33,116 bases of DNA from Auxenochlorella pyrenoidosa (taxonomy: Eukaryota; Chlorophyta; Trebouxiophyceae; Chlorellales; Chlorellaceae). Position numbers and translations under genes: made by a program. The number at the start of each line of letters is the position of its first letter. Within the stretch, counting starts at the first letter, position 1. The notes below the pieces were generated by a model. It searched no databases and had not been told where the DNA came from. It saw only the letters and a program-made list of their open reading frames with translations. Positions 1 to 9,795 of the stretch are shown one piece after another. The stretch lies in assembly GCA_001430745.1 (NCBI GenBank), contig KQ482053.1, positions 988,442-1,021,557 on the forward strand, given 5' to 3'.

Positions 1-2312
1 CATACGCTGGTCCACCTCGTCGCGGTTGATCTTGCGCTGCGGGGGGGAAAGGGGGAGGGGCGCGGGTTTAGTTCGCTTGGGGTCACACCGACGATGTGCT
101 GAGGGGCAGCCCCTCGGCAAACACCGCGGTGAAGCGTGCAGGACCGCCGCGCCGCGGCATGGCAGGCTGCCCACTGCACCAGCCGGTGGCACCCACGCTT
201 CGTGCTGCACGTGCCGGCGCTGCCCAGCACCCCGGGAGCATGGCCGGGTCACAGCACAGGGGGGCGCAGCAAAGGGCACATGAACAGCAGGCGGCGGGGG
301 TGCGGGCACCCAGGCGTTGCTCACGTCGTCGATGGCGTCCTCGATGCGGTGCCGCACCGAGCGCGGCAGCATGTCCACCTTGCCGGCGCCGCGGTCGGGG
401 CCGTCCAGGCGCACGCGCTTGATGATGCCCGCCATGAAGCCGTTGATGTTGCGGATGCGGCTGCGGCGCGGGTGCAGGCAGGCAGGCAGGCAGGCAGGCA
501 GGCGTCAAGTTGATCACATGCAGCGCGACCGCTCGGGCTGCGTGTGCGGCCGGCACTTGCAGGCCAGGGAGCGCGCTGCTGGCAGCATTGGCCCACCCGG
601 GGCGCGCAACCTGGGGCCCCCTGCCACCCGCCAGCATGCGCACATGAGAGGTGCCCCTCCCCCCAGGCGCCCCCTCCCGACCCGCACTCACTCTAGGTTT
701 GCCTCGGTCAGGCGGTCCACCACACAGCCGGCCTCCTCGTCACTCAGCTCTGCAAGGGGAGGGGGCCACGCCCAGCAGGTCACCACGCAGCTCGGCCTTG
801 GTCTTGCTGAGGAACCCCTGCCTCCTCGCAGGCCTCCACTCGGGCTCTGCAGTACTTTCCAGCGTGTGCCGGTGCGCCTGGCCGGCCTCGCCCTTGCCGG
901 CCCCACATTGTAAAGCCTCCAGCGCCGCCCCTGCAAGCTGCAGCTCTGCGCGCTCAGCCGGGCGTGGCGGGCGGCTCACTCTCAATGTCGTCCAGCAGGA
1001 CCTGGTCGATCTCGCTCTTGCGCAGGTAGCCCTTGTCAAACAGACGGTCCAGCTTGGACTGCGGGGCGGGGCGGGGCGGGGCGGGGCGATGACACACTGC
1101 TGGCCAGGGCAGGGCGGGCCGGGGCGACAAACCACTGCTGGCCAGGGCAAGGCAGGGCAGGCCAGGGCAGAGGGTGGGACACTGCAGAGTGAGGCACGTG
1201 GGGTTTCCAGACGGCCAGGGGGACAGCTCCAACCAGCTTGGGTGATTGGTTCAGTGCGGCTTGCCGTGAGTCCTAAAGCAACACAGGCATGCTGCATCCA
1301 CAACAGTACGCCTGTGATCCTCATCTTAGCACCACAGGCCTCCGCCACCCACCCACCCACACCCACACACCCGCCAGTCGCTGCCGCCGCCGGCATCGCG
1401 CCCGCCAGAGCGGCTGCGGTCACGGCGGGGGGAGCGGCTGCGGGAGTCGCGGCCGCGAGGCGAGCGGCTCTTGGAGCCTGCAGGGAGGCGCAAGGGGGGC
1501 AGCAGGCGCAGGCTCACGGCAGCACTGAGCCTAGGGGGGAACCCTGCCATCCTGGAGAGCACAGGTACAGAGCGTTGGGTGGCTCAGCAGCCGTGCTGTC
1601 GTAAAGGCAGGCAGCAGCTCTCTCCGGAAGAAGCGCTGGCAGCAGTGGCAGCTGCGGCAACTGGTGCGTGTGGTCCCTAGCCGGGCGTAGCGCAAACCAC
1701 ATGCGTGCGCCCTGCTGGCCGTGAACACAAGCAGGTGTGAGCACAGTTTGGAGGCAAGCCGGCCGGCGGGCAAGCGCGGCAGCGGCAGGCAGCAGCACAG
1801 GGGCCAAACCTGAGGATGGTGGTGCCTGCAAGCCTAGCAGCGACAAAGAAGCGCGGCAGCCGCTGCCGCATGCAGCCGTGTGCAAGCAGGCCGAGGCCGG
1901 GCGGGCGCAGCGCAGAGGCAGGGTCGGCCGTGCGCCGCTCGTGGCAGGCCGGGCCGGGGCGGGTCACAATCAGGCCGCTGCTGGCGGCCGGTCGCCGCTG
2001 CGGCATGCTAAAAGGTGCACGTTGCGCGGGCAGGGCGGGCTGCAGGGGCGGTGGTCAGCGTGGCTGCGCGGCGGCGGCATACGCACGTGGGCTGCGGGAG
2101 CGGGTCCTGGACCGGGAGGGCTCGCGGCTGGGGCTCCGGCTGCGGCTGCGCCCCCGGGGGATGGGGCTCCGGCTCTTGTCGTCCCTGAAGGGGCAAAGGC
2201 AGGAGCCGAGTGAGGCGGCGAGCGGCGATGCGTGATGGGCGCCTCGGGAGGCCTCCCCACGGTCCCCGCACCTCATCGGAGAGGCTCCGCGGCTGCCGCC
2301 GTTGTCGGACAT
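1..2312 (-). CDS. RS-rich protein with hnRNP Q acidic-domain-like region (partial, 3' end outside window)
   Basis: Seven exons read on the minus strand: 2312-2272, 2184-2087, 1477-1371, 1058-980, 749-692, 460-325 and 36-1 (continues past the left edge). All junctions keep phase and use GT-AG sites such as GTGAGC and GTGCGT. The start MSDNGGSRGASPM is the first ATG after a 306-base divergent promoter. Residues about 14-80 are an arginine/serine-rich domain (repeated SRSP, SRS, RSR), typical of nuclear pre-mRNA factors. It is followed by KLDRLFDKGYLRKSEIDQV, then KLSDEEAGCVVDRLTEANLD, then RIRNINGFMAGIIKRV. This is the pattern of the helical acidic domain of hnRNP Q/R (an N-terminal RNP module). 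A second, weaker copy may start at RHRIEDAIDDRKINRDEVDQ. Inference: a nuclear RNA-processing or RNA-binding factor; whether RRM domains follow cannot be seen. The 609-base intron 2086-1478 could hide another exon, but the phases match without one. Confidence 0.6.
475..503. repeat. (AGGC)n microsatellite in an intron
   Basis: About seven perfect copies of a 4-base unit lie just upstream (in gene sense) of the acceptor of exon 460-325 of the RS/hnRNP-Q-like gene. On the coding strand the run is a CCTG-type tract that may serve as an extended polypyrimidine tract. Confidence 0.8.
1061..1088. repeat. (GGGGC)n tract in an intron
   Basis: Five GGGGC units lie next to the acceptor of exon 1058-980. 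In the gene's sense the tract is C-rich and so can act as polypyrimidine tract. On the plus strand it could fold as a G-quadruplex. This is composition only; no function is shown. Confidence 0.6.
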
Positions 2313-2618
2313 GGCGGGGCTCGCTGGAGAGTGGGAAAGGTGGCGGGGGAGTGCGGGACGGTGGCGGCTGTCCGACACAGCGATCCGGCAAGCTGGTTCA
2401 GATCTTACGGGGGGCGGGGGCAGTGGGCGCGCAAAAACAGGGTCGTGCTGAGGCCCGCTCCCAGCACGAACATTGGACTGAAGAGCTGGTTGTTTCAGCG
2501 CCCGTTGCGCCGCCTTCGTGCAATTCTGTATCCTAGTGTCACGAGGCGCGCCTTTCAGCAGCCTGACACCGCTCGTCAACGGTGCCGACACGTCTGTGCG
2601 GGGCCCGGGGCGGCCAGG
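2313..2618. promoter_or_regulatory. Short divergent (bidirectional) promoter region
   Basis: These 306 bases separate the start codons of the RS-rich gene (minus) and the coiled-coil gene (plus), so they must hold both 5' UTRs and both promoters. I see no clear TATA box. The sequence is less GC-extreme in its middle. The call rests only on the divergent gene starts. Confidence 0.5.
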
Positions 2619-5600
2619 ATGAAGAAGTCGGCCCTGCGGCTGCCCAAGCTAAAGACTAGGAATGAGCTGCTGCGCACGGCGCCCGAGCTGGGGCGGTTCC
2701 TGGCGGCGGGCGACGAGACAAGCGGCACCGTGCCTGCACTGGCCGGGCCCAAGCGGGCTGCCTCGCCGCTGATTAAGCCACGCAGCCCGGGCATCAAGGC
2801 CCGTGCTGGCAGCCCGCAGCGGGTGGGGCGCATCAGCGATGAAGAGATCACAGAGGAGGACCGCGTGGTGCGCGGGCGGGGTGCTGGCAGGAGGTTGGGT
2901 CCTGACATGTGCTGAGGAGCAGCTGCAAATGCTCAAGGCCTGCTTGACTGCAAACAGCCACTCCTCTCAACGTTGGCTTGGTTCGGATGCGCCTTGACCT
3001 GGTATGGTGCGAAAATCCAGCCCACCTGCCGCTGGCTCCCCCGGCATCCCCGGCCACCCTCCCTGCAGCGGGCCGAGCTCGAGCACGTCAAGGCAGAGCG
3101 CGCCGCGCTGCTCGGCTCGCTGGCCAAGCTGCGCAACGACGCGGGCAAGAGCGGCGGCGAGCTGCAGCAGGAGGACATCCGGCTGCTGCGGCGCGAGCTT
3201 GAGGTGAAGAAGGAGAAGCTGAACGAGCTGCGGCGCGCGACGACAGCGCTGGACGACACGTGCGTGGGCGCTGGGGGCATGGAGGGGGCAGGGATGGGCT
3301 GGGACCTGAGTTTGCACCGCCATCCCAGCAGTGCCTGGGCACAGGCAGGGTGGCCTGCAGGTGAGCTGAGGGCCTCACCTTGGGGCAGCCTTATGAGCAA
3401 GGTGCGAAGTGGAGCTCTCATGTCATCCTGCCCTCGCCTGGAACAATCCTCCCCTTGCTCGAGGCAGGCTGGCACAGCTGGAGACGACCAGCCGCGACTG
3501 CGAGCAGCTGATGCCCGACGGGGAGGAAGCGCTGCAGGCTCGGGTGGCGCAGCTGTCGTCTGAGCTGGCGGCGGTGGAGCAGGACATTCTGGAGGCAGAG
3601 GCCAAGCACGAGCTGTACAAGTTGCTGGAGACGCGCACCAGGTGGGAGGCAGGGGGGCAGGGCTCAAGCTCAGGAGGGACATTGGCATCATCAGCTGCTT
3701 TTCCGATGCATCAACGAGATTCCAGTGGTGGGGTGGCAGCCAGCCCTTCAGGCATGCTGGCATGTCGATGCGCATTGCCGAGCAGCGCTTGTTGTCAACT
3801 CGCTGTCTGGGGCCCTGTGCGATCTGGCTGGCCTGCCGCTGGCTTGGGCTGGTGCAGGCGCGACCACGCCGCCAGCGAGCAGCGCATGCGGGAGTCGCGT
3901 GCGCTCAAGGAGGGCGCGGCCGACGACTACACTACGCTCGTCAAGCAGATGCACGAGATGCGCGCCGCCAAGGAGGATGCGGAGCGGGAGCTGGGCGGCG
4001 TGGTGGGCATGTACGACCAGGTCCGCGGCGACTGGAGCAAGAAGCTCAGGGACCGGCGCAAGGAGGTGAGGGCAGGGAGGCCGTGTTGGGGAAGCGGGGG
4101 CTTCAGCGTCTGGCTCGAGGGCGCTGGCAGGCAGCTCTACTGGCTGTGATGCCCAGTGCCAGTGCGTGCACCCCACACGTTCTGTGCCCCCCCTGGCATG
4201 CACCCAGGTGCGTGAGCTGGAGAAGCGCAAGGCGGAGGATGAGCAGCGCAGGCAGCAGCAGGCGGCCATTGCTGCGGAGAAGGCCCTCATTGAGCAGGAC
4301 AAGTCGGCCAGGACCCAGTGAGTGGGGTGCCAGTGGATGCAGTTGGCCCTGCGAGCTGCCAGCAGGCGGCAACGGGCTAGGCCAGCTGCTGCATGTAGTT
4401 GGTGCTTCCCTGCAGAGGATGGCACCAGGCCCGCAACCCCTCCACCGGCCGCTTGCTCTGCAGGTGTGAGCGCGACGCCGCAACCGCCCGCCTGTCGGCG
4501 GTGGTGCCGCAGCTGGAGGCCCTGGAGGCCACCTGGGCGCGCCTGCACGGCATCTGCGGCGCCAGCAACGCAGAGGAGCTCATCGTCTACTGGAAAGGCG
4601 AGCTAACAGCTGGGCCTGCAAGGCAAAGTTTGTGCCGGGCAGACGCTGCAGCAGCTCTCACGGCAGAACGAGGCATGCAGCCAGTGCCGCACCATGGCGG
4701 CCTGCGGTGGGCTGCCTCGCCGACCTGGGCTGCGTTTCACTCCTCTGCTGTTCGCTTCATCCTTCCCTCGCCCCTGCAGAGCTGAAGGCCAAGGAGGCCA
4801 GCATGCGCGAGCTGGTGCGGCTGGCAGAGGTGCGGGAGGCGCGGGCGAAGCAGGAGATGGCGGCCCTGCTGGCTGAGCGCGCCGAGGTGTTTGACACAAA
4901 GACGGCGCGGGGCGAGCGGCACAGCACCGGCCTGGGGCCGGCGGCCGAGCAGAATGGGGCCTTGCCGCTGCAGCAACAGGAGCAGGGCGGCCAGGTTGGC
5001 GCTGCTGCAGCAGAGGAGCAGCAGGAGGGCCAGGCAGAGGCTGAGGCAGGCACACAAGAGGCCACAGCGGCTGGAGAAACCAGCCCACGCGAGAGCTCGG
5101 CTGGCAGCACTCAGGGATCAGCAGGTGCGGAGGTCTCACCTGTCAACGAGGGTGCAACAGCTGCTGACAGCCCTGCTGCTGCAGCCGCCGCAACACCCGA
5201 GGCAGCCGTGGAGCACGTGCTGCGTGAGAAGCAGCTGGCGGTTGCAGAGGCCCGGCGGCGCAAGGCGGCCGCCCACGAGAAGTTCAGCAAGCTGAGCCAG
5301 GTCTGCGTGGCCGCCGACCAGGTGAGCAGGGGAGGGGCGGCAAGGCATCTGGGATGCTCTTAAAACTAAAAAAACATTAATGCAGCCAGAAAGGCAGGTG
5401 GACGGCTGCTGCACCTGCAGCCCGTTTATCACCTCATTCCATCCCGACCAGCCCAAGCCGCACATCGTTTGCACACGCTGCAGGGCCTGCGCCTGCTGTC
5501 GTCGCGCCTCAGGGCAGCCCTGGAGGCCTCGACGACTGCCGAGGCGGCCCGGCGCCGCAGCAGCCGCACCACAGGCACGGGCGTGGGCAGCCGCCACGTG

Positions 5601-7021
5601 ACTAGCCTGCACCGCCGCACCACGGGGCAGCACCTGGTGCGGCGCATAAGCGCGGCCAGCCTGAAAGAGCACCGCTCCTCGTTCCAGATCCTGCCCGCGC
5701 CAGGTGAGCTGGGATGAGAGACAGTGCACGTATGAGGGGCCGGGGGGCAGGAAAGGGGCAGCAAAGGGGCAGTGTTGCGAGGAACATTTCCCTGCCCCGT
5801 GTGTGAGAGAACCATCCAGTGTCTCTGGCTCTTTTCCAAGCTCTGTGCCTCGCCCACCCTGGCCGCTGCAGACCTGGGCACCCCGCGCGAGCTTCCTGCT
5901 GCCTCTGGCACCAGCATTTACGACCGAGAATTCTTCCCCGAGCTGCCCGCCACGCTGACAGACGTGAGCAGCCGGCTGGGCAACCTCATGTCAAAGATTG
6001 AGCAGCTCGAGACGGCATCTGCCGCAGCCTCAGAGGCGGCCGCGGCGGCTGCCCAGCGTGGCGTGGCCACCGCTGCGCCAGACGCTCTGGGCGAAGGCAG
6101 CAGCAGCCTTGCGGCCAGCGAGGCCAGCGAGGCTGCACCAGGCAGCACCAGCTGGCGCAGCCCCAGCAAGAAGCTGCAGTGGGCAGACGGGCAGGGGCCT
6201 GCTGCTGATAGGAGTGGTGCGCCTTGCGCGGCAGGCGAGGGCGACGACGGCGAGGGCGAGGGGGAGGGGGGGGCAGGCTCGCCGGCAACGGAGGGCGAGA
6301 AGGCGTTGCGCAAGGGCTTCCGTCGGCGCACCTTGGCAGGGCCTGCCTGGCTGGATGCAGTGGGGGCGGGCAAGGTGAGACGGCGCTGCCCTGTGCAGGA
6401 TGCCAGGGCAGTTTGCAGAGGGTGGGCATCCCATGACGAGTGTGAACAGCAGCGGCCGTCGCCTGAAACAGAGCATATGTCGCCTACTGTGTGTGTTCTG
6501 CTGAGCATCCCCACCCCTCACCCCCATCCCCGCCCTGCAGCCCCTCACAGCATCCCTGCTGCGCAAACAGCCTGGCAGCCGCGGCGGGGCTGCCCTGGGT
6601 GTTGGTGCCGCCGCGCTGCAGCGCATCGTGGGCTACGCGGAGGAGCCCGGCAGCAGCGGGGAGGAGGGCGGGGCCGTCAGGCGGGAGGCCAACCCCTTTG
6701 ACCTGGGCAGCAGCGAGGACGAGCTGGATGGCGAGGGCGAGGCGGTGGTGGACAGGTGGGGTGTCGGTGGGGGGCACAGGGAGGGCGCTGCGGTGGCTGT
6801 GTTGAGCTGCCTGGCTGGCCCACCACCACCCAAGACCGGCGCGTGCACAGCTCTGCTGTTTTACGCTTGTGTCAGAGGCCCAGTCCCTTGCGATGTTGCC
6901 TCCCCGTCCCTGCAGGCAGTACCTGAAGCACCGCGCACACAAGCTGACCAACCCCAAAGCCCGCGCTAAGCGCAGTGGCGTCGGGGGCAGCGCGACCAGC
7001 CCAACAGTGCAGGGCCACTAG
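2619..7021 (+). CDS. Coiled-coil protein resembling outer dynein arm docking-complex family (ODA1/ODA3/ODA10; CCDC63/114/151)
   Basis: Eleven phase-consistent exons: 2619-2867, 3069-3259, 3468-3641, 3858-4065, 4208-4317, 4464-4597, 4780-5321, 5484-5703, 5872-6374, 6541-6755 and 6916-7021 (883 residues). Exon 6 ends with a GC donor (AAAG/GCGAGC); only this keeps the frame. Residues about 84-400 are heptad-rich coiled coil. Residues about 311-375 include LEATWARLHGICGASNAEEL and then ELKAKEASMRELVRLAEVRE. This resembles the conserved block of docking-complex coiled-coil proteins (F..I...G....ELI..F....E..N..L). A later segment, FSKLSQVCVAADQGLRLLSS, fits the family's C-terminal helix. A low-complexity Q/A/E-rich insert (about residues 400-480) splits the coiled coil, and the tail is disordered. 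In flagellates these proteins anchor outer dynein arms to axonemal doublets. The family call is from motif memory; a generic coiled-coil protein is the alternative. Confidence 0.6.
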
Positions 7022-7535
7022 AGGAGAAGGAGGTTGTGTGCTGCGCAACCAGACGCCTAGCAGGGGCAGCCGGCAATGGTTAGCAAGCAGTCCAGATTCT
7101 ACCCATCCTGCCTTGGCTTTGCCGATGTGTTCTGGGTGAAAATTTAAACTCTCACAGACAGTGCAATGGCAGGCCCTGGTGCAGTGGTGTGTGGGTGTGA
7201 ACTGTTGAAGTGGGAACACAGGCGATAGACTAAGCACACTAGCAGGCGTGTCCAGGGATGCAGGGAGCAAGCACGAGATTGACCAGGAACATGACGTTTC
7301 GCTAACTTCACTAACAGGGCAGCAGTTTGGGAAAACCGTGGGAAAATCCCAGGCACCAGCAAGCAGGTCGGCAGGTGCTGAAGAGATTGCATGAAAAGAC
7401 AGCAAAAAGGAATCAGATCCACCGGCAAGGAGGGGCTCGACAGGATGGCAAGGTGAACAAACAGTGACGGATCAGCAGCGGGGGGAAAATGCGGAGCCGG
7501 CTGCTGCTTGTCTATGAAAGAGATGATTGGAGAAG
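7022..7535. other. Convergent intergenic region (3' UTRs)
   Basis: The region lies between the stop of the coiled-coil gene (plus) and the stop of the B3 gene (minus). It is noticeably AT-richer than the coding parts (for example AAAATTTAAA near 7140). I find no supported gene, RNA or terminator motif in it; it should contain both polyadenylation regions. Confidence 0.5.
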
Positions 7536-9762
7536 TCATTCCTGGCGCGACTTCTGCCGCCCATTGCTGCTGGCTAAGCTGGGCATGCGCCTGACGGCTC
7601 TGGGCACTGTGGGATGCAATATCGTGCTGCCCTTCCAGACCGGCATCCGCGCCGCCGGTAGCTGCCCCGGCTGCATCACTAGCCCTGAAGGCACGGGCTG
7701 TGACGCCAGGGCTGCAGCAAGACCGGCAGAGAGGGGCATCTCGGCAGGACCGATCTGCTGCTGGCGCGGCTGGTGGACAGGCAGTGGGGGCAGTACAGGC
7801 AGAGCGCTGCCGTGAGGCTGCTGTAGTGCCGCCAGGGGTAGCGAGGCCAGCCGGAGGGGGGCCAGTGGCACGGAGGACACCGGCAGGGGCGCCGCACCGG
7901 CAGGCACAGCCATGGGCATGCAGGCTGCAGGGGCCGGTGGGCCCATGGGCATGGAGGCTGCCAGATTTGCAGCCGCTGCTGCCGCAGCCCTGGCTGCCTG
8001 CGTTGCAGATGACGGCCGGCCTGCTGCCAGCGATAGCGCAACACTCCGCGGCGGCTGCGGCGGTAGTGCATACGGCACGACAGGCACAGCCTGCAGATGC
8101 GGCTGCTGCAGCGGTGGCGGCTGTTGCAGCTGTGGCGGCGCCAGTGTCTGCTGCAGCTGATGGGGAGGCTGCTGGGCAGCAGCTGTCTGCACCTGCACCT
8201 GGGTCTGTACCAGGGTGCTCGAGGGCTGGGGCATGGAGCTGTAGCGGGGCACTGGCGGGGCTGCAAAATGCCGTGGGTGCTGCGCCTGTGCTGCGGATGG
8301 TGCCAGGGCTGCTCCAGGGTCCGCTGCTGCTGCCGCCGCCAGCTGCGACGGCTGCACAGGTACCGTATCAGCCACCTGTGCAACAGCTGCCAGGCTTCTG
8401 ACGCGTGGCATGGCTGGGGCAGGGCCCGCTGATGGGAGGGTGCTGGGCGCAAGGGGCAGGGAAGGGGCGCTGCTCACACGCGGCAGGCTCGGCATGCCGC
8501 TGTCGCCAGGCAGGCCAGGGAGGCTGCCCAACGCAGGCAGGAGGCTGCCAGCTGGCACTGCCGCCAGCGGTGCCGACACTTCTGGTGGGGCAGGGGCGGG
8601 GGCAGGCCCTGTCAGCTGCGCCACCTCCAGCACTGTCTGTTGAGCCTGCGCCGCAGCTGCAAAAGCGGCCTGCAGGACGCTCTGGGACGCCGGCGCAAAG
8701 GCAGAGGGCTCCCCTCCATGCCACGGCGATGGCTGGTCGGCAAGATTGCCCGCCGGCACTGCTGGGCGCTGCTGTGGCTGCTGCGGCTGCTGCTCGGCAG
8801 CATGCTGCGGTTCTTGCGCCGGCTGCAGCTGCTGCATCACAGGCTGCTGCAAGGGCTGGGTCGGCATGGAAAGGGGCTGGCAGAATTGGGCTTGGGGAAA
8901 GGAGGGTGGGAAGCCTCCCAGGGCCGACTGTGCTGCCGCCACAGCCTGCACCTGCGCTGGCCCTTGCGGCAGGTTCACAGCTGCTTGCCCAGCTTTGGCT
9001 GTCGGTGGGGCCGGTGCCAGGTGAACCTCCTGCCCTATGGCCTTCTCAACAATAAGGTCAGCCAGCAGCTGGGAGGACCGCTGCGCTTGCAGCCGCTTGC
9101 TGCGCCGGCGCTGCGGCATGGGCGGCGCCTCGCAGCTGCCATCCGACGACCCTGCCTTGCCCGCTGGAGCGCATGCTGGCTGCCCAGCGCCCGGCTGGTA
9201 CCCTTGGTCCTCCTGCTGCTGAGCAGGCACTTGATGCGACTGCTGCTGCTGCTGCTGAGCCTGCTGTGCCTGCTGAGGTTGCAGCTGCAGCCCGGCAGCC
9301 GCCTGCGCTGCGTGCGTCTGCGCCTGGTTCTGTGGTGCTGCCATCTGCAGAGCCTCCCGCTGCACCTGCTGCACAGCTGCTGCCTGGAATGGGTGCTGCT
9401 GCGCTCGCAGCTGCGCCTGCTGGAGGGCAGCCATGTGCTGCGCCTGGGCTGCGGCCTGCAGCTGGGCGGATGCCTGCTGCTCGGGCCCCTGCTGAGCCGC
9501 CTGCTCGGCGCCCAGCTGCAGCGCCCGTTCCCTATCCTGCTGCTCCCGCTGATGCAGAAAGGCGTCCAGGGACACAAGGCCCTCGTGCGCCCCCGCCGCG
9601 GTGCCTGCAGCGGGGGCCGCTGCCGCCCCCAGCTGTATCACCGCCACCCCCGCCTCCTCCTCACAGAGCCCCTCCATCCAGTCCCCCAGCCCCTCATCCA
9701 TCTCCATCGCAAGCTCCAGCTCGGCCGCCTGCCGCAGCCAGTCGGCATTGGCAGCGGGAGGG

Positions 9763-9795
<33 letters not shown>

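Noticed and set aside
83..691. Open frames on both strands at the left edge
   Set aside because: They run across introns and exons of the RS/hnRNP-Q-like gene in the wrong frame; GC richness makes stops rare.
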